The translations under genes and the position numbers were made by a program. Source: CAYTAU01 sp964442075 (GTDB lineage Bacteria > Bacteroidota > Bacteroidia > Bacteroidales > CAYTAU01). From it: a stretch of 64,000 bases of DNA. How positions within the stretch are numbered: the first letter of the stretch is position 1; each line of letters starts with the position of its first letter. Shown here in pieces: positions 51,799 to 60,717 of the stretch. The stretch lies in NCBI GenBank assembly GCA_964442075.1, contig CAYTWH010000016.1:1-64000 (forward strand), read 5' to 3'. A model generated the notes under the pieces. It was not told the DNA's origin, did not search any database, and saw only the letters and a program-made list of their open reading frames with translations.

Positions 51799-53274
51799 TT
51801 AAAATTCTCTACTATAATTAGGTGCTTCTCGTGTAATTGTAACATCATGAGGATGGTTTTCAATTACTCCAGCATTTGTAATACTTACAAATTTAGCTTG
51901 CATTAAACTTTCTATATTTTCTGCTCCACAATATCCCATACCTGCACGTAATCCCCCAAGCATTTGATATACAACTTCACTTAATGTTCCTTTATATGGA
52001 ACCCTCGCTGCAATTCCTTCAGGTACAAGTTTACTAATATCATCTTCTACATCCTGAAAATATCTGTCTTTTGAGCCTTTTTGCATTGCCTCAATTGACC
52101 CCATGCCCCTATATGATTTGAATTTTCTTCCATTAAAAATTATTGTTTCTCCGGGAGATTCTTCAACTCCCGCCAACAACGAACCTATCATAACTGAACT
52201 TCCTCCGGCAGCAATTGCTTTTACAATATCACCTGAATATCTGATACCCCCATCAGCGATTACAGGAATACCTTTATTTTTAACAGCTTTCGCCACATTA
52301 TATATTGCAGAAAGCTGGGGAACTCCCACTCCTGCAATTACTCTTGTAGTACAAATTGAACCCGGGCCTATTCCCACCTTAACTGCATCGGCTCCTGCTT
52401 TTACCAAATCAATAGCAGCTTCTGCCGAAGCAATATTTCCAACAATAATATCTATATTATTATATTTCTTTTTAGTATTTTTCAGCATTTCAAGCACTCC
52501 TTTTGAGTGCCCGTGAGCAGTATCAATAATAATTGCATCAACATCGGCACCAACAAGTGCATCAATTCGTTCCATTGTATCATGTGTTACACCCACACCT
52601 GCAGCTACTCGTAATCTGCCTCTTTCATCTTTACACGAATTTGGTCTGTCCTTTGCTTTTGTAATATCTTTGTATGTTAGTAAACCTATTAATTTATTAT
52701 TTTTATTTACAACCGGTAATTTTTCAATCTTATATTTTTGTAAAATTTGTGCTGCTTGTTCAAGGTTGGTAGATGCAGAAGTAGTTATAATATTGTCCTT
52801 AGTCATTACGTCAGAAATAAGCTCATTCATATTTTCATGAAAACGCAAATCACGATTTGTAACAATACCTATAAGTGTCTTATCTTTAGCAACAACAGGG
52901 ATTCCTCCAATTTTATATTCTTTCATTAAATTCAGTGCATCACCTACGGTTTGTTCTTTACTGATAGTAATGGGGTCATATATCATTCCGTTTTCAGCAC
53001 GTTTAACACGTTTAACCTGAATTGCCTGTTCTGCAATTGACATATTTTTATGAATAACACCAATTCCACCCTCACGGGCAATTGCAATTGCAAGAGATGA
53101 TTCGGTAACTGTATCCATTGCGGCCGAAACAATTGGTGCATTTAATGTAATATTTTTTGAAAATCTTGTTGAAATATTTACGTCTCTCGGTAAAACTTTT
53201 GAATAAGCAGGTACTATAAGTACATCGTCAAATGTTAATCCGTTTATTGCTATTTTATCTTCTAAAAATGACAT
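51799..53274 (-). CDS. guaB: Inosine-5'-monophosphate dehydrogenase
   Basis: 491 residues. Oxidises IMP to XMP with NAD+, the rate-limiting step of GMP synthesis. It has the N-terminal barrel half (GLTFDDVLIVPAYS), a CBS pair inserted at about 98-205 (IGGIPVVAKDKTLIGIVTNRD, IEKLPVVNKNNKLIGLLTYKD), and the catalytic loop GIGPGSICTTRVIAGVGVPQ with Cys308. The flap motif YRGMGSIEAM and IADGGIRYSGDIVKAIAAG are also present. The start at 53274 matches the normal length. It heads the run into the PPIase genes; guaB upstream of PPIase genes seems to be a conserved arrangement in Bacteroidota from memory. Confidence 0.97.
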   Translation of the reverse strand: MSFLEDKIAINGLTFDDVLIVPAYSKVLPRDVNISTRFSKNITLNAPIVSAAMDTVTESSLAIAIAREGGIGVIHKNMSIAEQAIQVKRVKRAENGMIYDPITISKEQTVGDALNLMKEYKIGGIPVVAKDKTLIGIVTNRDLRFHENMNELISDVMTKDNIITTSASTNLEQAAQILQKYKIEKLPVVNKNNKLIGLLTYKDITKAKDRPNSCKDERGRLRVAAGVGVTHDTMERIDALVGADVDAIIIDTAHGHSKGVLEMLKNTKKKYNNIDIIVGNIASAEAAIDLVKAGADAVKVGIGPGSICTTRVIAGVGVPQLSAIYNVAKAVKNKGIPVIADGGIRYSGDIVKAIAAGGSSVMIGSLLAGVEESPGETIIFNGRKFKSYRGMGSIEAMQKGSKDRYFQDVEDDISKLVPEGIAARVPYKGTLSEVVYQMLGGLRAGMGYCGAENIESLMQAKFVSITNAGVIENHPHDVTITREAPNYSREF

Positions 53275-53455
53275 TTTATGTAAAATTTCCTGTTTTAAAA
53301 ATTGCGCTAAATTATAAAAAAATAACAGACTTATAAGGTTTTTACATTATTTTTTGACCTTATTTTAACATTTTTTAACTGAAAATATATTTCAAGTTAA
53401 AACATGAAATTTTACAAAATATTTTGTTCAACTACATATTTGTTTTTAAAAACAG

Positions 53456-53791
53456 TTAAATATGACCTAAGGCAGATTTAATATCTTTTTGAATATCAAA
53501 AATACTGTCTAGTTTCATAAGCTCTACAAGTTCCATAACTTCTTTGTTTATATTGCATATTAAAAACTTGCTTTCGGATTCTCTACTGGCTTTTAGCGCT
53601 GATATTAAGGCAGCAAACCCTGAGCTGTCGATAAATTGTATATTTTCGAAATTGAGTATTACTTTAGATCTTTTAATTTTAAATAAATCATTTAATTGTT
53701 GTTTTACTTTGTTTGCAACAGGAATATTTAATCTGTCTGATTCAATAAATGAAGCAATTTTAACATCGTTTTTATCAATAATTTTAAGCAT
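53456..53791 (-). CDS. STAS-domain anti-sigma factor antagonist
   Basis: 111 residues forming one STAS domain. The typical pattern is present: VILNFENIQFIDSSGFAALI with the conserved DSSG holding the phosphorylatable serine, then LKASRESESKFLICNINKEV. Such proteins are switched by phosphorylation and often work with an anti-sigma kinase and a SpoIIE-type phosphatase. It is last in the operon of kinase, YfiR and Hpt genes. A SpoIIE-type phosphatase lies at 5237-8611 but far away, so any link is open. It may alternatively act as an output of the Hpt phosphorelay. Confidence 0.85.
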   Translation of the reverse strand: MLKIIDKNDVKIASFIESDRLNIPVANKVKQQLNDLFKIKRSKVILNFENIQFIDSSGFAALISALKASRESESKFLICNINKEVMELVELMKLDSIFDIQKDIKSALGHI

Positions 53792-53808
53792 AATATATTT
53801 GTTTTATC

Positions 53809-53842
53809 GTTTGTCCCTTAGACTCCGCCCAGGGCTAGGAAC
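53809..53842. repeat. REP-like fragment overlapping the Hpt gene end
   Basis: GTTTGTCCCTTAGACTCCGC then CCAGGGCTAGG; a shortened copy of 54215-54275. The last codons and the stop of the Hpt gene fall inside it. Confidence 0.55.
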
Positions 53843-54191
53843 ACTTACTAAGTTTATTAATAATTTCATCAAATTCTATCAAAGCTTCTTCACATATTAA
53901 ATTAAACTTATTCACATATTTTTTATATGTTTCAACTTCCTTTTCTTCTTTTGCAAGGGCTTCCAAAGTTTTAATATCTTTTGCCAGTTCGTTTAAACCC
54001 ATAATAGCCAATGATGATTTTGCTTTATGTGCTAATAATGAAATTGCATTATAATCTTTTTTTTTTAAATGTTTTTTAAATTCATTTTTAAATTCAGGAT
54101 ATTGTTCTTTAAAGATTTCTATCATTTCAATTATTAGTTCATTATTACCATCAGACATTTCCTTTAAATATGTTAAATCAACTAATTTCAT
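53835..54191 (-). CDS. Histidine-phosphotransfer (Hpt) protein
   Basis: 118 residues, a four-helix Hpt domain: IIEMIEIFKEQYPEFKNEFK, then LLAHKAKSSLAIMGLNELAK, where His55 in the LAHKAKSS motif should carry the phosphoryl group. The rest is helical. It is placed directly after the hybrid kinase (which ends in a receiver domain), as in phosphorelays where phosphate passes kinase His, receiver Asp, Hpt His, then a response regulator. No DNA-binding response regulator is present in the operon, so the final target is elsewhere. The C-terminal residues come from a repeat at 53809-53842. Confidence 0.88.
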   Translation of the reverse strand: MKLVDLTYLKEMSDGNNELIIEMIEIFKEQYPEFKNEFKKHLKKKDYNAISLLAHKAKSSLAIMGLNELAKDIKTLEALAKEEKEVETYKKYVNKFNLICEEALIEFDEIINKLSKCS

Positions 54192-54214
54192 TCTAATTTT
54201 TATAATCGTTTATT

Positions 54215-54275
54215 GTTTGTCCCTTCAACTACATTTCGGCTCCGCTCAATGTAAACGCTCAGGGCTAGCGTTTGT
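54215..54275. repeat. REP-like element in the kinase-Hpt spacer
   Basis: TGTTTGTCCCTTCAACTACA, TTTCGGCTCCGCTCAATGTA, then AACGCTCAGGGCTAGCGTTT, the last forming a hairpin. Related to 17532-17568 and 53809-53842. Confidence 0.55.
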
Positions 54276-54294
54276 TATATATTTCCACTGAAAT

Positions 54295-56202
54295 TTATTG
54301 TGAGCTGGTACTTTTTTTTTCATTTTTTAAAACTTCGATAATTACATTTGTTAACTTTTTAGGGTCAAAAGGTTTTGCAATATATTCATTCATTCCAATT
54401 AAAAAGCATTTTTCCCTTTCATTATCCATTGATGCACCTGTTAATGCAATTATTGGAATATTCTGTTTATTATCTTTTAATTTTGTCCTAATATATTTTG
54501 TTGTTTCAAATCCATCCATTTCTGGCATATGAAGATCCATTAAAATAAGGTCGTAATTTTTTTCTTTTAAAAATTCTATTGCAGTTTTTCCATTTTCAGT
54601 AATTTCAACATTAAAACCATTTTTATTTAATATCTTTTTAGTAAGAATTTGGTTAAGTTTATTGTCTTCAACAAACAAGATATTTATTGATTCAACATTA
54701 TCAATAATAGTAGGAGTTTGGTTACTGTCATCCTTTGATTTTGTTTTATCTTCATTTTTATTTGTTTTTTTGAAAGTCAGGTAAAATGAAAAATTACTTC
54801 CCTCATTTGAATTACTGTAAACATAGATTTTTCCATCCAATAATTCTACGAGGTCTTTGCTTATTGACAAACCCAATCCTGTTCCACCATATTTTCTTGT
54901 AGTATCGCTACTTGCCTGAGAAAAACTCGAAAAAATAGTTTTTAATTTACTTTTTATTATACCTATTCCTGTATCAATAACTGTAAATAAAATTGAAATT
55001 GTTTTATCTGTTTCATTTATCATTTTTGTTTCAACAGTAACACTCCCTGTTTCAGTAAATTTAATACCGTTTCCAATCAAATTTAAAAGTATCTGATTTA
55101 ATCTGTATTTATCTCCAATAATATGCTTAGGTGTATCGCCTGAAATATTAAGAACTAATTCAATGTTTTTCTCATCTGCCTTAATGCCAAGAACTTCCTT
55201 TATTTCAATCAATAAAGTATGTAGATTAAATTCAATTTCTTCGACTACAATCTTTCCTGCTTCAATTTTTGAATATTCCAAAACATCATTAATCAAAACT
55301 AAAAGACTGTCTGATGAATTTTTGATGTGTTTTATATATGTTTTTTGTTCTTTGTTGAGATTTGTATCGTTTAATAAGTATGACATTCCTATAATTGCAT
55401 TCATAGGGGTTTTTATTTCATGACTTATATTTGCAAGAAACTGTTCTTTTATTTTTGCCAAATTTTCTGCTTTTTCTTTAGAATATTCCAGGTCAACATT
55501 TTGCCGTTCAATCTGTTCCAGCATTTGGTTAAAGCCTGATATCAAAGAACCTATCTCATCATTTCCTGCCTTTTTGATTCTTACAGAATAATCTTTATTT
55601 TTAGAAATCCCAAGCATTATATCTAACAACTTGAATATCGGTTTTGAAATTATTTTTTGCAATTGCATTGATATCAATATTGCAATTAATAAAGCTGATA
55701 AAATAATTATACCAATTACTTTGATCAATCTGTTAATTTTTTCTGAATATTCAGTAAGATCTGAAAGAATAATAATATTGCCAATAAGTTCTTCTTCATA
55801 TATTATAGGTTTTATTACAATAATTGAACTCTCTCTTGAAATAATACTGTCTTTTTCAATAAAGGAAAATTCATTTAATATATTTGAATTATCCTTATTG
55901 TATTGTGTTAAAATATAATTATCAGGCATTATTATTTCAGCATCTCTAATATGTTTATTAAACCTTAAAGTATTTAGTATTTCATTTGCTGCAATACTGT
56001 CATTAAAAGTCACAGCAGCAGAACTATTGTGTCCGATAACATCGGCAAGAATTGATAAATCTTTAATCGTTTTTATTTTAAACTCTTCTTTATCATAAAT
56101 GAAAAAAGTAATACCTGATAACAGTAATACAATTAAACTTGTTGAAATTACAACAAAAATTATTTTATATTTTATTGATATGTCTTTAAAATTTAATCTC
56201 AT
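54295..56202 (-). CDS. Hybrid sensor histidine kinase with CHASE8-like sensor
   Basis: 635 residues. A membrane helix at about 13-35 precedes a periplasmic domain of about 120 residues (LADVIGHNSSAAVTFNDSIA is the hallmark of the CHASE8 domain). A second helix is at about 160-178, with HAMP at about 180-232. HisKA has His261 in ANISHEIKTP. The ATPase has N box (NLIGNGIKF), G1 (DTGIGI, 410-415) and G2 (GGTGLGLSI). The receiver domain (about 505-625) keeps Asp556 in LMDLHMPEMDG and Lys610. CHASE8-HAMP is the sensor half of YfiN/TpbB, where the output is a GGDEF domain; here it is a kinase. The start overlaps the yfiR-like gene by 17 bp. Confidence 0.92.
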   Translation of the reverse strand: MRLNFKDISIKYKIIFVVISTSLIVLLLSGITFFIYDKEEFKIKTIKDLSILADVIGHNSSAAVTFNDSIAANEILNTLRFNKHIRDAEIIMPDNYILTQYNKDNSNILNEFSFIEKDSIISRESSIIVIKPIIYEEELIGNIIILSDLTEYSEKINRLIKVIGIIILSALLIAILISMQLQKIISKPIFKLLDIMLGISKNKDYSVRIKKAGNDEIGSLISGFNQMLEQIERQNVDLEYSKEKAENLAKIKEQFLANISHEIKTPMNAIIGMSYLLNDTNLNKEQKTYIKHIKNSSDSLLVLINDVLEYSKIEAGKIVVEEIEFNLHTLLIEIKEVLGIKADEKNIELVLNISGDTPKHIIGDKYRLNQILLNLIGNGIKFTETGSVTVETKMINETDKTISILFTVIDTGIGIIKSKLKTIFSSFSQASSDTTRKYGGTGLGLSISKDLVELLDGKIYVYSNSNEGSNFSFYLTFKKTNKNEDKTKSKDDSNQTPTIIDNVESINILFVEDNKLNQILTKKILNKNGFNVEITENGKTAIEFLKEKNYDLILMDLHMPEMDGFETTKYIRTKLKDNKQNIPIIALTGASMDNEREKCFLIGMNEYIAKPFDPKKLTNVIIEVLKNEKKSTSSQ

Positions 56203-56764
56203 CTTCTGTAATAATTATAGACAATGCCAATAGTTTAGAACTTATTATAATTTTCATGCGTTTAGCTGCATTATTATTAATATGAAACCTATATTTTGAA
56301 TGTTTGCTTGTAAAGTTAATTATTCCACCCAATTCACAAAAATCTTCAATATTATTCCCCACTGTCAAAATAGATTTTTTCTGTATTATTTTAAATAAAT
56401 TTTTTAATTCTAATCTTGATATTTCAGATACAAACAATATGTGGCAGCGTTCAATATCTTCGGGAGCATCATAACAAATTACCACCCAGTTTCTGTTAAG
56501 TATTCTCCTGTCTTTTAGCACTTTTTCCAAAACTCTTTCAAAAGAATCATCCCCATATATTCCTATAATAAATGGCGAAGTTTTAGAAGTGAATGCATTA
56601 TCAGGCCAAGTAACAAATTTTGAAAAATTATATAAATATCCTGCTTTAAGCTCATGTTCTGTATATCCCTGAGCATTGACAGACATGGAGCATAACAAGC
56701 TTAAAACACTAATTAACAGCTTAAATTTTAATAAATAATATTTTATGTTTTTAATTTTTATCAA
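56186..56764 (-). CDS. YfiR-family periplasmic regulator (DUF4154)
   Basis: 192 residues, starting at a TTG at 56764 just 11 bp after the upstream gene; the signal peptide (LISVLSLLCSMSVNAQ) supports that start. The mature part has the YfiR pattern: LKAGYLYNFSKFVTWPDNAF, FIIGIYGDDSFERVLEKVLK, the CYDAPEDIERCHILFVSEIS strand, SILTVGNN and FCELGGIINF. In Pseudomonas YfiR binds YfiN in the periplasm and restrains it, until YfiB sequesters YfiR. The adjacent CHASE8 kinase would be the partner here. Overlap of its 3' end with the kinase start implies translational coupling. Confidence 0.85.
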   Translation of the reverse strand: MIKIKNIKYYLLKFKLLISVLSLLCSMSVNAQGYTEHELKAGYLYNFSKFVTWPDNAFTSKTSPFIIGIYGDDSFERVLEKVLKDRRILNRNWVVICYDAPEDIERCHILFVSEISRLELKNLFKIIQKKSILTVGNNIEDFCELGGIINFTSKHSKYRFHINNNAAKRMKIIISSKLLALSIIITEDEIKF

Positions 56765-56775
56765 AATGCCTTTTT

Positions 56776-59169
56776 CTAATTTGTTTTGTATAATAAAATT
56801 TCTACTCTTCTATTTTCTGTTCTGTCTTTTTCAGTTTTTTCATTTAATGACCTGCTTTCTCCAAATGCTTTAGTTAATATCCTGCTTTTACTTACATTTT
56901 TATTTAATAAATATTTCATTACCGAAATTGCTCTATTTTCTGATAAGTTTAAATTATATTCACTATTCCCTTGTGTATCCGCAAAACCATGCAACTCAAC
57001 ATCGAGTTTTGGATTATTTATTATTAAACTAACTATGTCATCAATTTGTTTATAATATTTATTTTGTACTGTTGTATCGGCAAGCTCAAAAAGCACATTG
57101 AATTGCACAATACAAAATCGTTGACCTTTAGTTTCTATCTCCTCTGCTACTTCATCGCTTTTAACAGTATTTAATGGAGGGAGAACCCATATTGTATCTT
57201 GTCCTACCACCAACATTTTCATATTAGTAGAATCCGAATTTGTATTATAAAAATATGATTGAGTGGATTTATCTTCATAAATAGCAGTTTCATTCAAAAT
57301 ATTTAAAGTTGTTGTATCTGTATTTTCAATAGCATTATCAATAAGATTTAACAATTCATCATATTTTTTTATTTTGCTTGAATCATTAATAATTTCTTTA
57401 TCTTTTTCAGAGTATTCTTTAAGATTATCGAAACCAACAGAATCTGTTTTTTCAATAATCTCATTAACTATTTCCAACAATTCAGAATAATCTTTAAATG
57501 AGACAGAATCACCTTTATTAATATCTAAATCATATATATCATAAAAGATATTATTAACGAAAATCTTTTCTCCTATTGTTTTTCCAATAGCATCTATAGA
57601 AATTGCCGACAAATGAATTTCTTGAAATAATTCGTAGAAATAAGTTTGATTAGGAATATAGATATTTAATAAATGAGGTAAAAAGTTGTCTGCTTCAATT
57701 ATCATATCATAATTTTTCCCGGGAGGAAATATCATTAAATATTTTCCGGTTTTAGGATTTGAATTATAAACATAATTAATCTTTGAACCTGTTTCCTTGT
57801 CTATAACTTTAATCTTAGCTTTAACAGGCTTGGGCGGATCACCAGCAGTAATTATCCCCTTAACCAGTGTTAATGGGATAGATTTATTAATAAATACCTT
57901 GTAAATATCGTAAGAATCATCTTTATTATTTATTGATGATGAAAAATATCCATAATTTCCATCGGCTGATAATACAAAGTTATTATCGTCTTTTGTAGTG
58001 TTTATTGGATAGCCAATATTTATAGGATTTGACCACTCGTTTTCGAATATGTAAATGGATTTAAAAATATCATATCCTCCCATTGTGTTATGTCCTTTTG
58101 AACTAAAATATAAAGTTTTGCCGTCAGGATGAATAAATGGAGAATCTTCATCAAATTTTGTATTAATTAACGCGCCAAGATTAACTGGTTTGTCCCAGTC
58201 TCCTTTTTCATTTTTTTGAGTTTTGTAAATATCTTTGCCTCCATAACCACCGGGTCTGCTACTTGAGAAATAAAGGGTATTACCATCGGGTGTAATGCTA
58301 ACATTGCCTTCTTGAAATACAGAATTAATATTTCCATTAAGTTTTTGTAAACCTTCACATTCGTTATTATTTACTTGACAAGAAAAAATATCAGAATTAT
58401 GTTTATTTATTTTAATTAATACAAACATTGTATTACCATCGGGTGAAATACCGGCAATTGATAAATCTTTATATTTATTTTCAGATTCAATATGAATACT
58501 TAATACCTGTTGCCAAATATTATTTTCATTCCTCGAAATATAAATTTGATGTGCAGTATCTGCAATTACATTATCCTGCGTTGAAAAATAATCTCGCGTA
58601 AAATACAAACTACTTTCATCTGCAGAAATATGCGGTGAACATTCAGAGAACCTTGTATTAATTTGAGATTTTATTTTTTCAATCTCAACTTCTAATGAAT
58701 CTGATCTTATAGTTTTTGCGTAACTACATATGTCAATCATTCTAACAACTGTTGATATATCTTTATCATCTTTATCTGCAAGTTTTAAATATCTTTTGAA
58801 AAAGACTTCCGATTTTTCAAATTCATAATTAAAGTGATAAAGTGTACCCAGTTCTTTAAATACATCTTTTGGTATTAACGATTCTCCTTTTTCCAGTGCA
58901 TATTCTAAATATGGTATGCCTTTATGTTTTTCATATTTTGTATTCAGATAACAAACACCAATTTGGTATTTTAGTTCAAAATTGTCTTTTTTTACAGAAT
59001 CTAATGGTAAGAATAATTTAAGTGCTTCTTCAAACTCTTCGTTGTCAAAAAGCTTAACGGCTTCGTTATACTTTTTTCTGTCAAAATTATCTTCTTGTGC
59101 ATTTAAATTAATAAATGATAAAATATAAATTAAGCAGAATATTAATATGTTTAAAGCAAATTTCAACAT
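56776..59169 (-). CDS. TPR-PD40-CRD-OmpA family outer-membrane protein
   Basis: 797 residues with a signal peptide (ILSFINLNAQ). TPR-like helices (about 28-150) are followed by a PD40 propeller (about 180-430, with NTRFSECSPHISADESSLYF, GGYGGKDIYKT, GKTLYFSSKGHNTMGGYDIF) and a carboxypeptidase-regulatory-like domain (about 435-520). The C-terminal OmpA-like peptidoglycan-binding domain (about 680-797) carries VELHGFADTQGN...NLNLSENRA. This layout is that of PorE-like proteins of Bacteroidota. In this operon it takes the place of YfiB, the OmpA-type lipoprotein that captures YfiR; whether it does so is inferred. Confidence 0.88.
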   Translation of the reverse strand: MLKFALNILIFCLIYILSFINLNAQEDNFDRKKYNEAVKLFDNEEFEEALKLFLPLDSVKKDNFELKYQIGVCYLNTKYEKHKGIPYLEYALEKGESLIPKDVFKELGTLYHFNYEFEKSEVFFKRYLKLADKDDKDISTVVRMIDICSYAKTIRSDSLEVEIEKIKSQINTRFSECSPHISADESSLYFTRDYFSTQDNVIADTAHQIYISRNENNIWQQVLSIHIESENKYKDLSIAGISPDGNTMFVLIKINKHNSDIFSCQVNNNECEGLQKLNGNINSVFQEGNVSITPDGNTLYFSSSRPGGYGGKDIYKTQKNEKGDWDKPVNLGALINTKFDEDSPFIHPDGKTLYFSSKGHNTMGGYDIFKSIYIFENEWSNPINIGYPINTTKDDNNFVLSADGNYGYFSSSINNKDDSYDIYKVFINKSIPLTLVKGIITAGDPPKPVKAKIKVIDKETGSKINYVYNSNPKTGKYLMIFPPGKNYDMIIEADNFLPHLLNIYIPNQTYFYELFQEIHLSAISIDAIGKTIGEKIFVNNIFYDIYDLDINKGDSVSFKDYSELLEIVNEIIEKTDSVGFDNLKEYSEKDKEIINDSSKIKKYDELLNLIDNAIENTDTTTLNILNETAIYEDKSTQSYFYNTNSDSTNMKMLVVGQDTIWVLPPLNTVKSDEVAEEIETKGQRFCIVQFNVLFELADTTVQNKYYKQIDDIVSLIINNPKLDVELHGFADTQGNSEYNLNLSENRAISVMKYLLNKNVSKSRILTKAFGESRSLNEKTEKDRTENRRVEILLYKTN

Positions 59170-59566
59170 ATGCAGTTAATCAACAATCATTTGAAAGTAA
59201 ATAAAATTTAATGTAATACTAATAATTAAATATAAAATTATAAAAAAAATTATAAGAGCCATATTAAATTTAATATTTTGCTCCTACGGAGCTTTATAAT
59301 TACGGTTATAACTATGTTCTATAAATATTTCACTCCTAACTGAGTTTAATAAATAATCCCATTCAACTCGCAGAGATTGGGTGTTGCCTAAATCTATACC
59401 CCGACCTGAAGGATCCCGAGAAATCGGGACAGGACAGAGCTACTGATTTTTTAGTATTATTATATGTATTAAAAATACAAATATTTTTACTATTTTTAAA
59501 CGTTAAAATCTGGGTTACTTTTTAAAAAATATTTTATTAAACTATATAATCTAAAATTAAAAAATC
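59170..59566. other. Intergenic stretch between divergent genes
   Basis: About 400 bp that must contain the promoters of the OmpA-type operon (minus) and the DUF4349 gene (plus). I see no clean TTTG/TAnnTTTG pair. It holds a half copy of the element at 40408 (59368-59449), with CCCGAGAAATCGGGAC inserted in its hairpin. Confidence 0.5.
59368..59449. mobile_element. Half copy of the nested palindromic element
   Basis: TCGCAGAG...GGGTG...TAAATCTATACCCC matches the reverse complement of the left half of the 40408 element. The GGGCGGGG arm is replaced by CCCGACCTGAAGGAT plus an extra hairpin, and it ends CTACTGA like the parent. Confidence 0.6.
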
Positions 59567-60457
59567 ATGAAAAAAACGTATTTATTTATTGTAGTAACAT
59601 TGTTTATTTTCTTTATTAGCTGCAGTTCATCTGGCAGTGATATGTTTTCTTTAAAAGAATCGATAAGCAATATGGATGCCAGCACAGAATATTCGGCTGA
59701 TTATGATAAATCTGAAAAAGTATATCTTGAAGAAGAATATGAAGATAGTGAAAGTGATGATGTAGTGAGTACAAATGCTAATGATATTGCAGAAATTAAG
59801 ATGCCCGACAAAATTATTAAAACGGCAAATATTAGCATTGAGATTGAAAATTATCCTGAATCTATTAAACAAATTAAAAACACAATTGATAAATGGAAAG
59901 GCTTTATTTCGAACGAAAATGAGAACAGCTATAGTTATATGGCTTCTAATATACTAACAATAAGAGTAGGGAATGAGCATTTTGCAAATTTAATTGACGA
60001 TTTAACTGCAAATGTTAAAAAGGTTGAAACAAAAAGCGTTAGTGCTACTGATGTTAGTGAAGAATTTGTGGATATCCAAACCAGATTAAAAACTAAAAAG
60101 GAAGTTGAAAAACGATATATTGAACTATTAAAACAAGCATATACTGTTAAAGATATATTATATGTTGAGGAACAAATACGTGTTATTCGTGAAGAAATTG
60201 AGGCAAAAGAAGGACGTTTAAAATATTTAAAAGACAGAGTTGCTTTTAGCACAATTACTATTGAAATTAAAGAATATTATAAAGACGATATTTATGAACC
60301 CGGATTTGGCGAAGACATGGGCGATGCTTTTGGTGGTGGATGGGAAGGATTTTTAGTACTGCTTATTGGTATAACTTATTTATGGCCTCTGTGGTTAATA
60401 ATTGCTGTTACATTCTTTATTCTTTTCAAATTTGTTTTTAAGAAAAAGAAGAAATAA
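59567..60457 (+). CDS. DUF4349 lipoprotein
   Basis: 296 residues. The signal (MKKTYLFIVVTLFIFFISC) gives a lipidated Cys19. A Ser/Asp/Glu-rich disordered stretch (about 20-80) precedes the DUF4349 domain: KIIKTANISIEIENYPESIK, ASNILTIRVGNEHFANLIDD, VSEEFVDIQTRLKTKKEVEK, a coiled coil (VEEQIRVIREEIEAKEGRLK), then SRVAFSTITIEIKEYY. A C-terminal membrane helix (LLIGITYLWPLWLIIAVTFFIL) ends in a basic tail. Function unknown; such proteins are anchored at both ends and may sense or brace the membrane. A terminator follows closely. Confidence 0.85.
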   Translation: MKKTYLFIVVTLFIFFISCSSSGSDMFSLKESISNMDASTEYSADYDKSEKVYLEEEYEDSESDDVVSTNANDIAEIKMPDKIIKTANISIEIENYPESIKQIKNTIDKWKGFISNENENSYSYMASNILTIRVGNEHFANLIDDLTANVKKVETKSVSATDVSEEFVDIQTRLKTKKEVEKRYIELLKQAYTVKDILYVEEQIRVIREEIEAKEGRLKYLKDRVAFSTITIEIKEYYKDDIYEPGFGEDMGDAFGGGWEGFLVLLIGITYLWPLWLIIAVTFFILFKFVFKKKKK

Positions 60458-60472
60458 TCAATTAGATTTAAT

Positions 60473-60494
60473 AGGGGCTTCTGCCCCTTTTTTT
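60473..60494 (+). terminator. Intrinsic terminator of the DUF4349 gene
   Basis: AGGGGC, loop TTCT, GCCCCT, then seven T. It lies 15 bp after the stop codon. Confidence 0.8.
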
Positions 60495-60652
60495 ATGTGT
60501 GTTTGATTTATTAATTTTTAAAATAGTAGTTCCACAAACGAAAATGTGTGTAAGACTTATTATAATTTGCACCGTAGATGCAATATTATGATAAAAAATT
60601 TGACAATATATTTTTAAAGCTTCGTAGAAGCTATATTTAAATCTAAAGTGTG

Positions 60653-60683
60653 AAAAAAAATCCCGAACTGTTAAGTCCGGGAT
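60653..60683 (-). terminator. Intrinsic terminator of the pyruvate:ferredoxin oxidoreductase gene
   Basis: Minus strand AATCCCGGACTT, loop AACA, GTTCGGGATT, then eight T. It is about 35 bp beyond the stop codon. Confidence 0.8.
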
Positions 60684-60717
60684 TCTGTTATTTTAATTAT
60701 TTTAATAGCAGTTTAAT

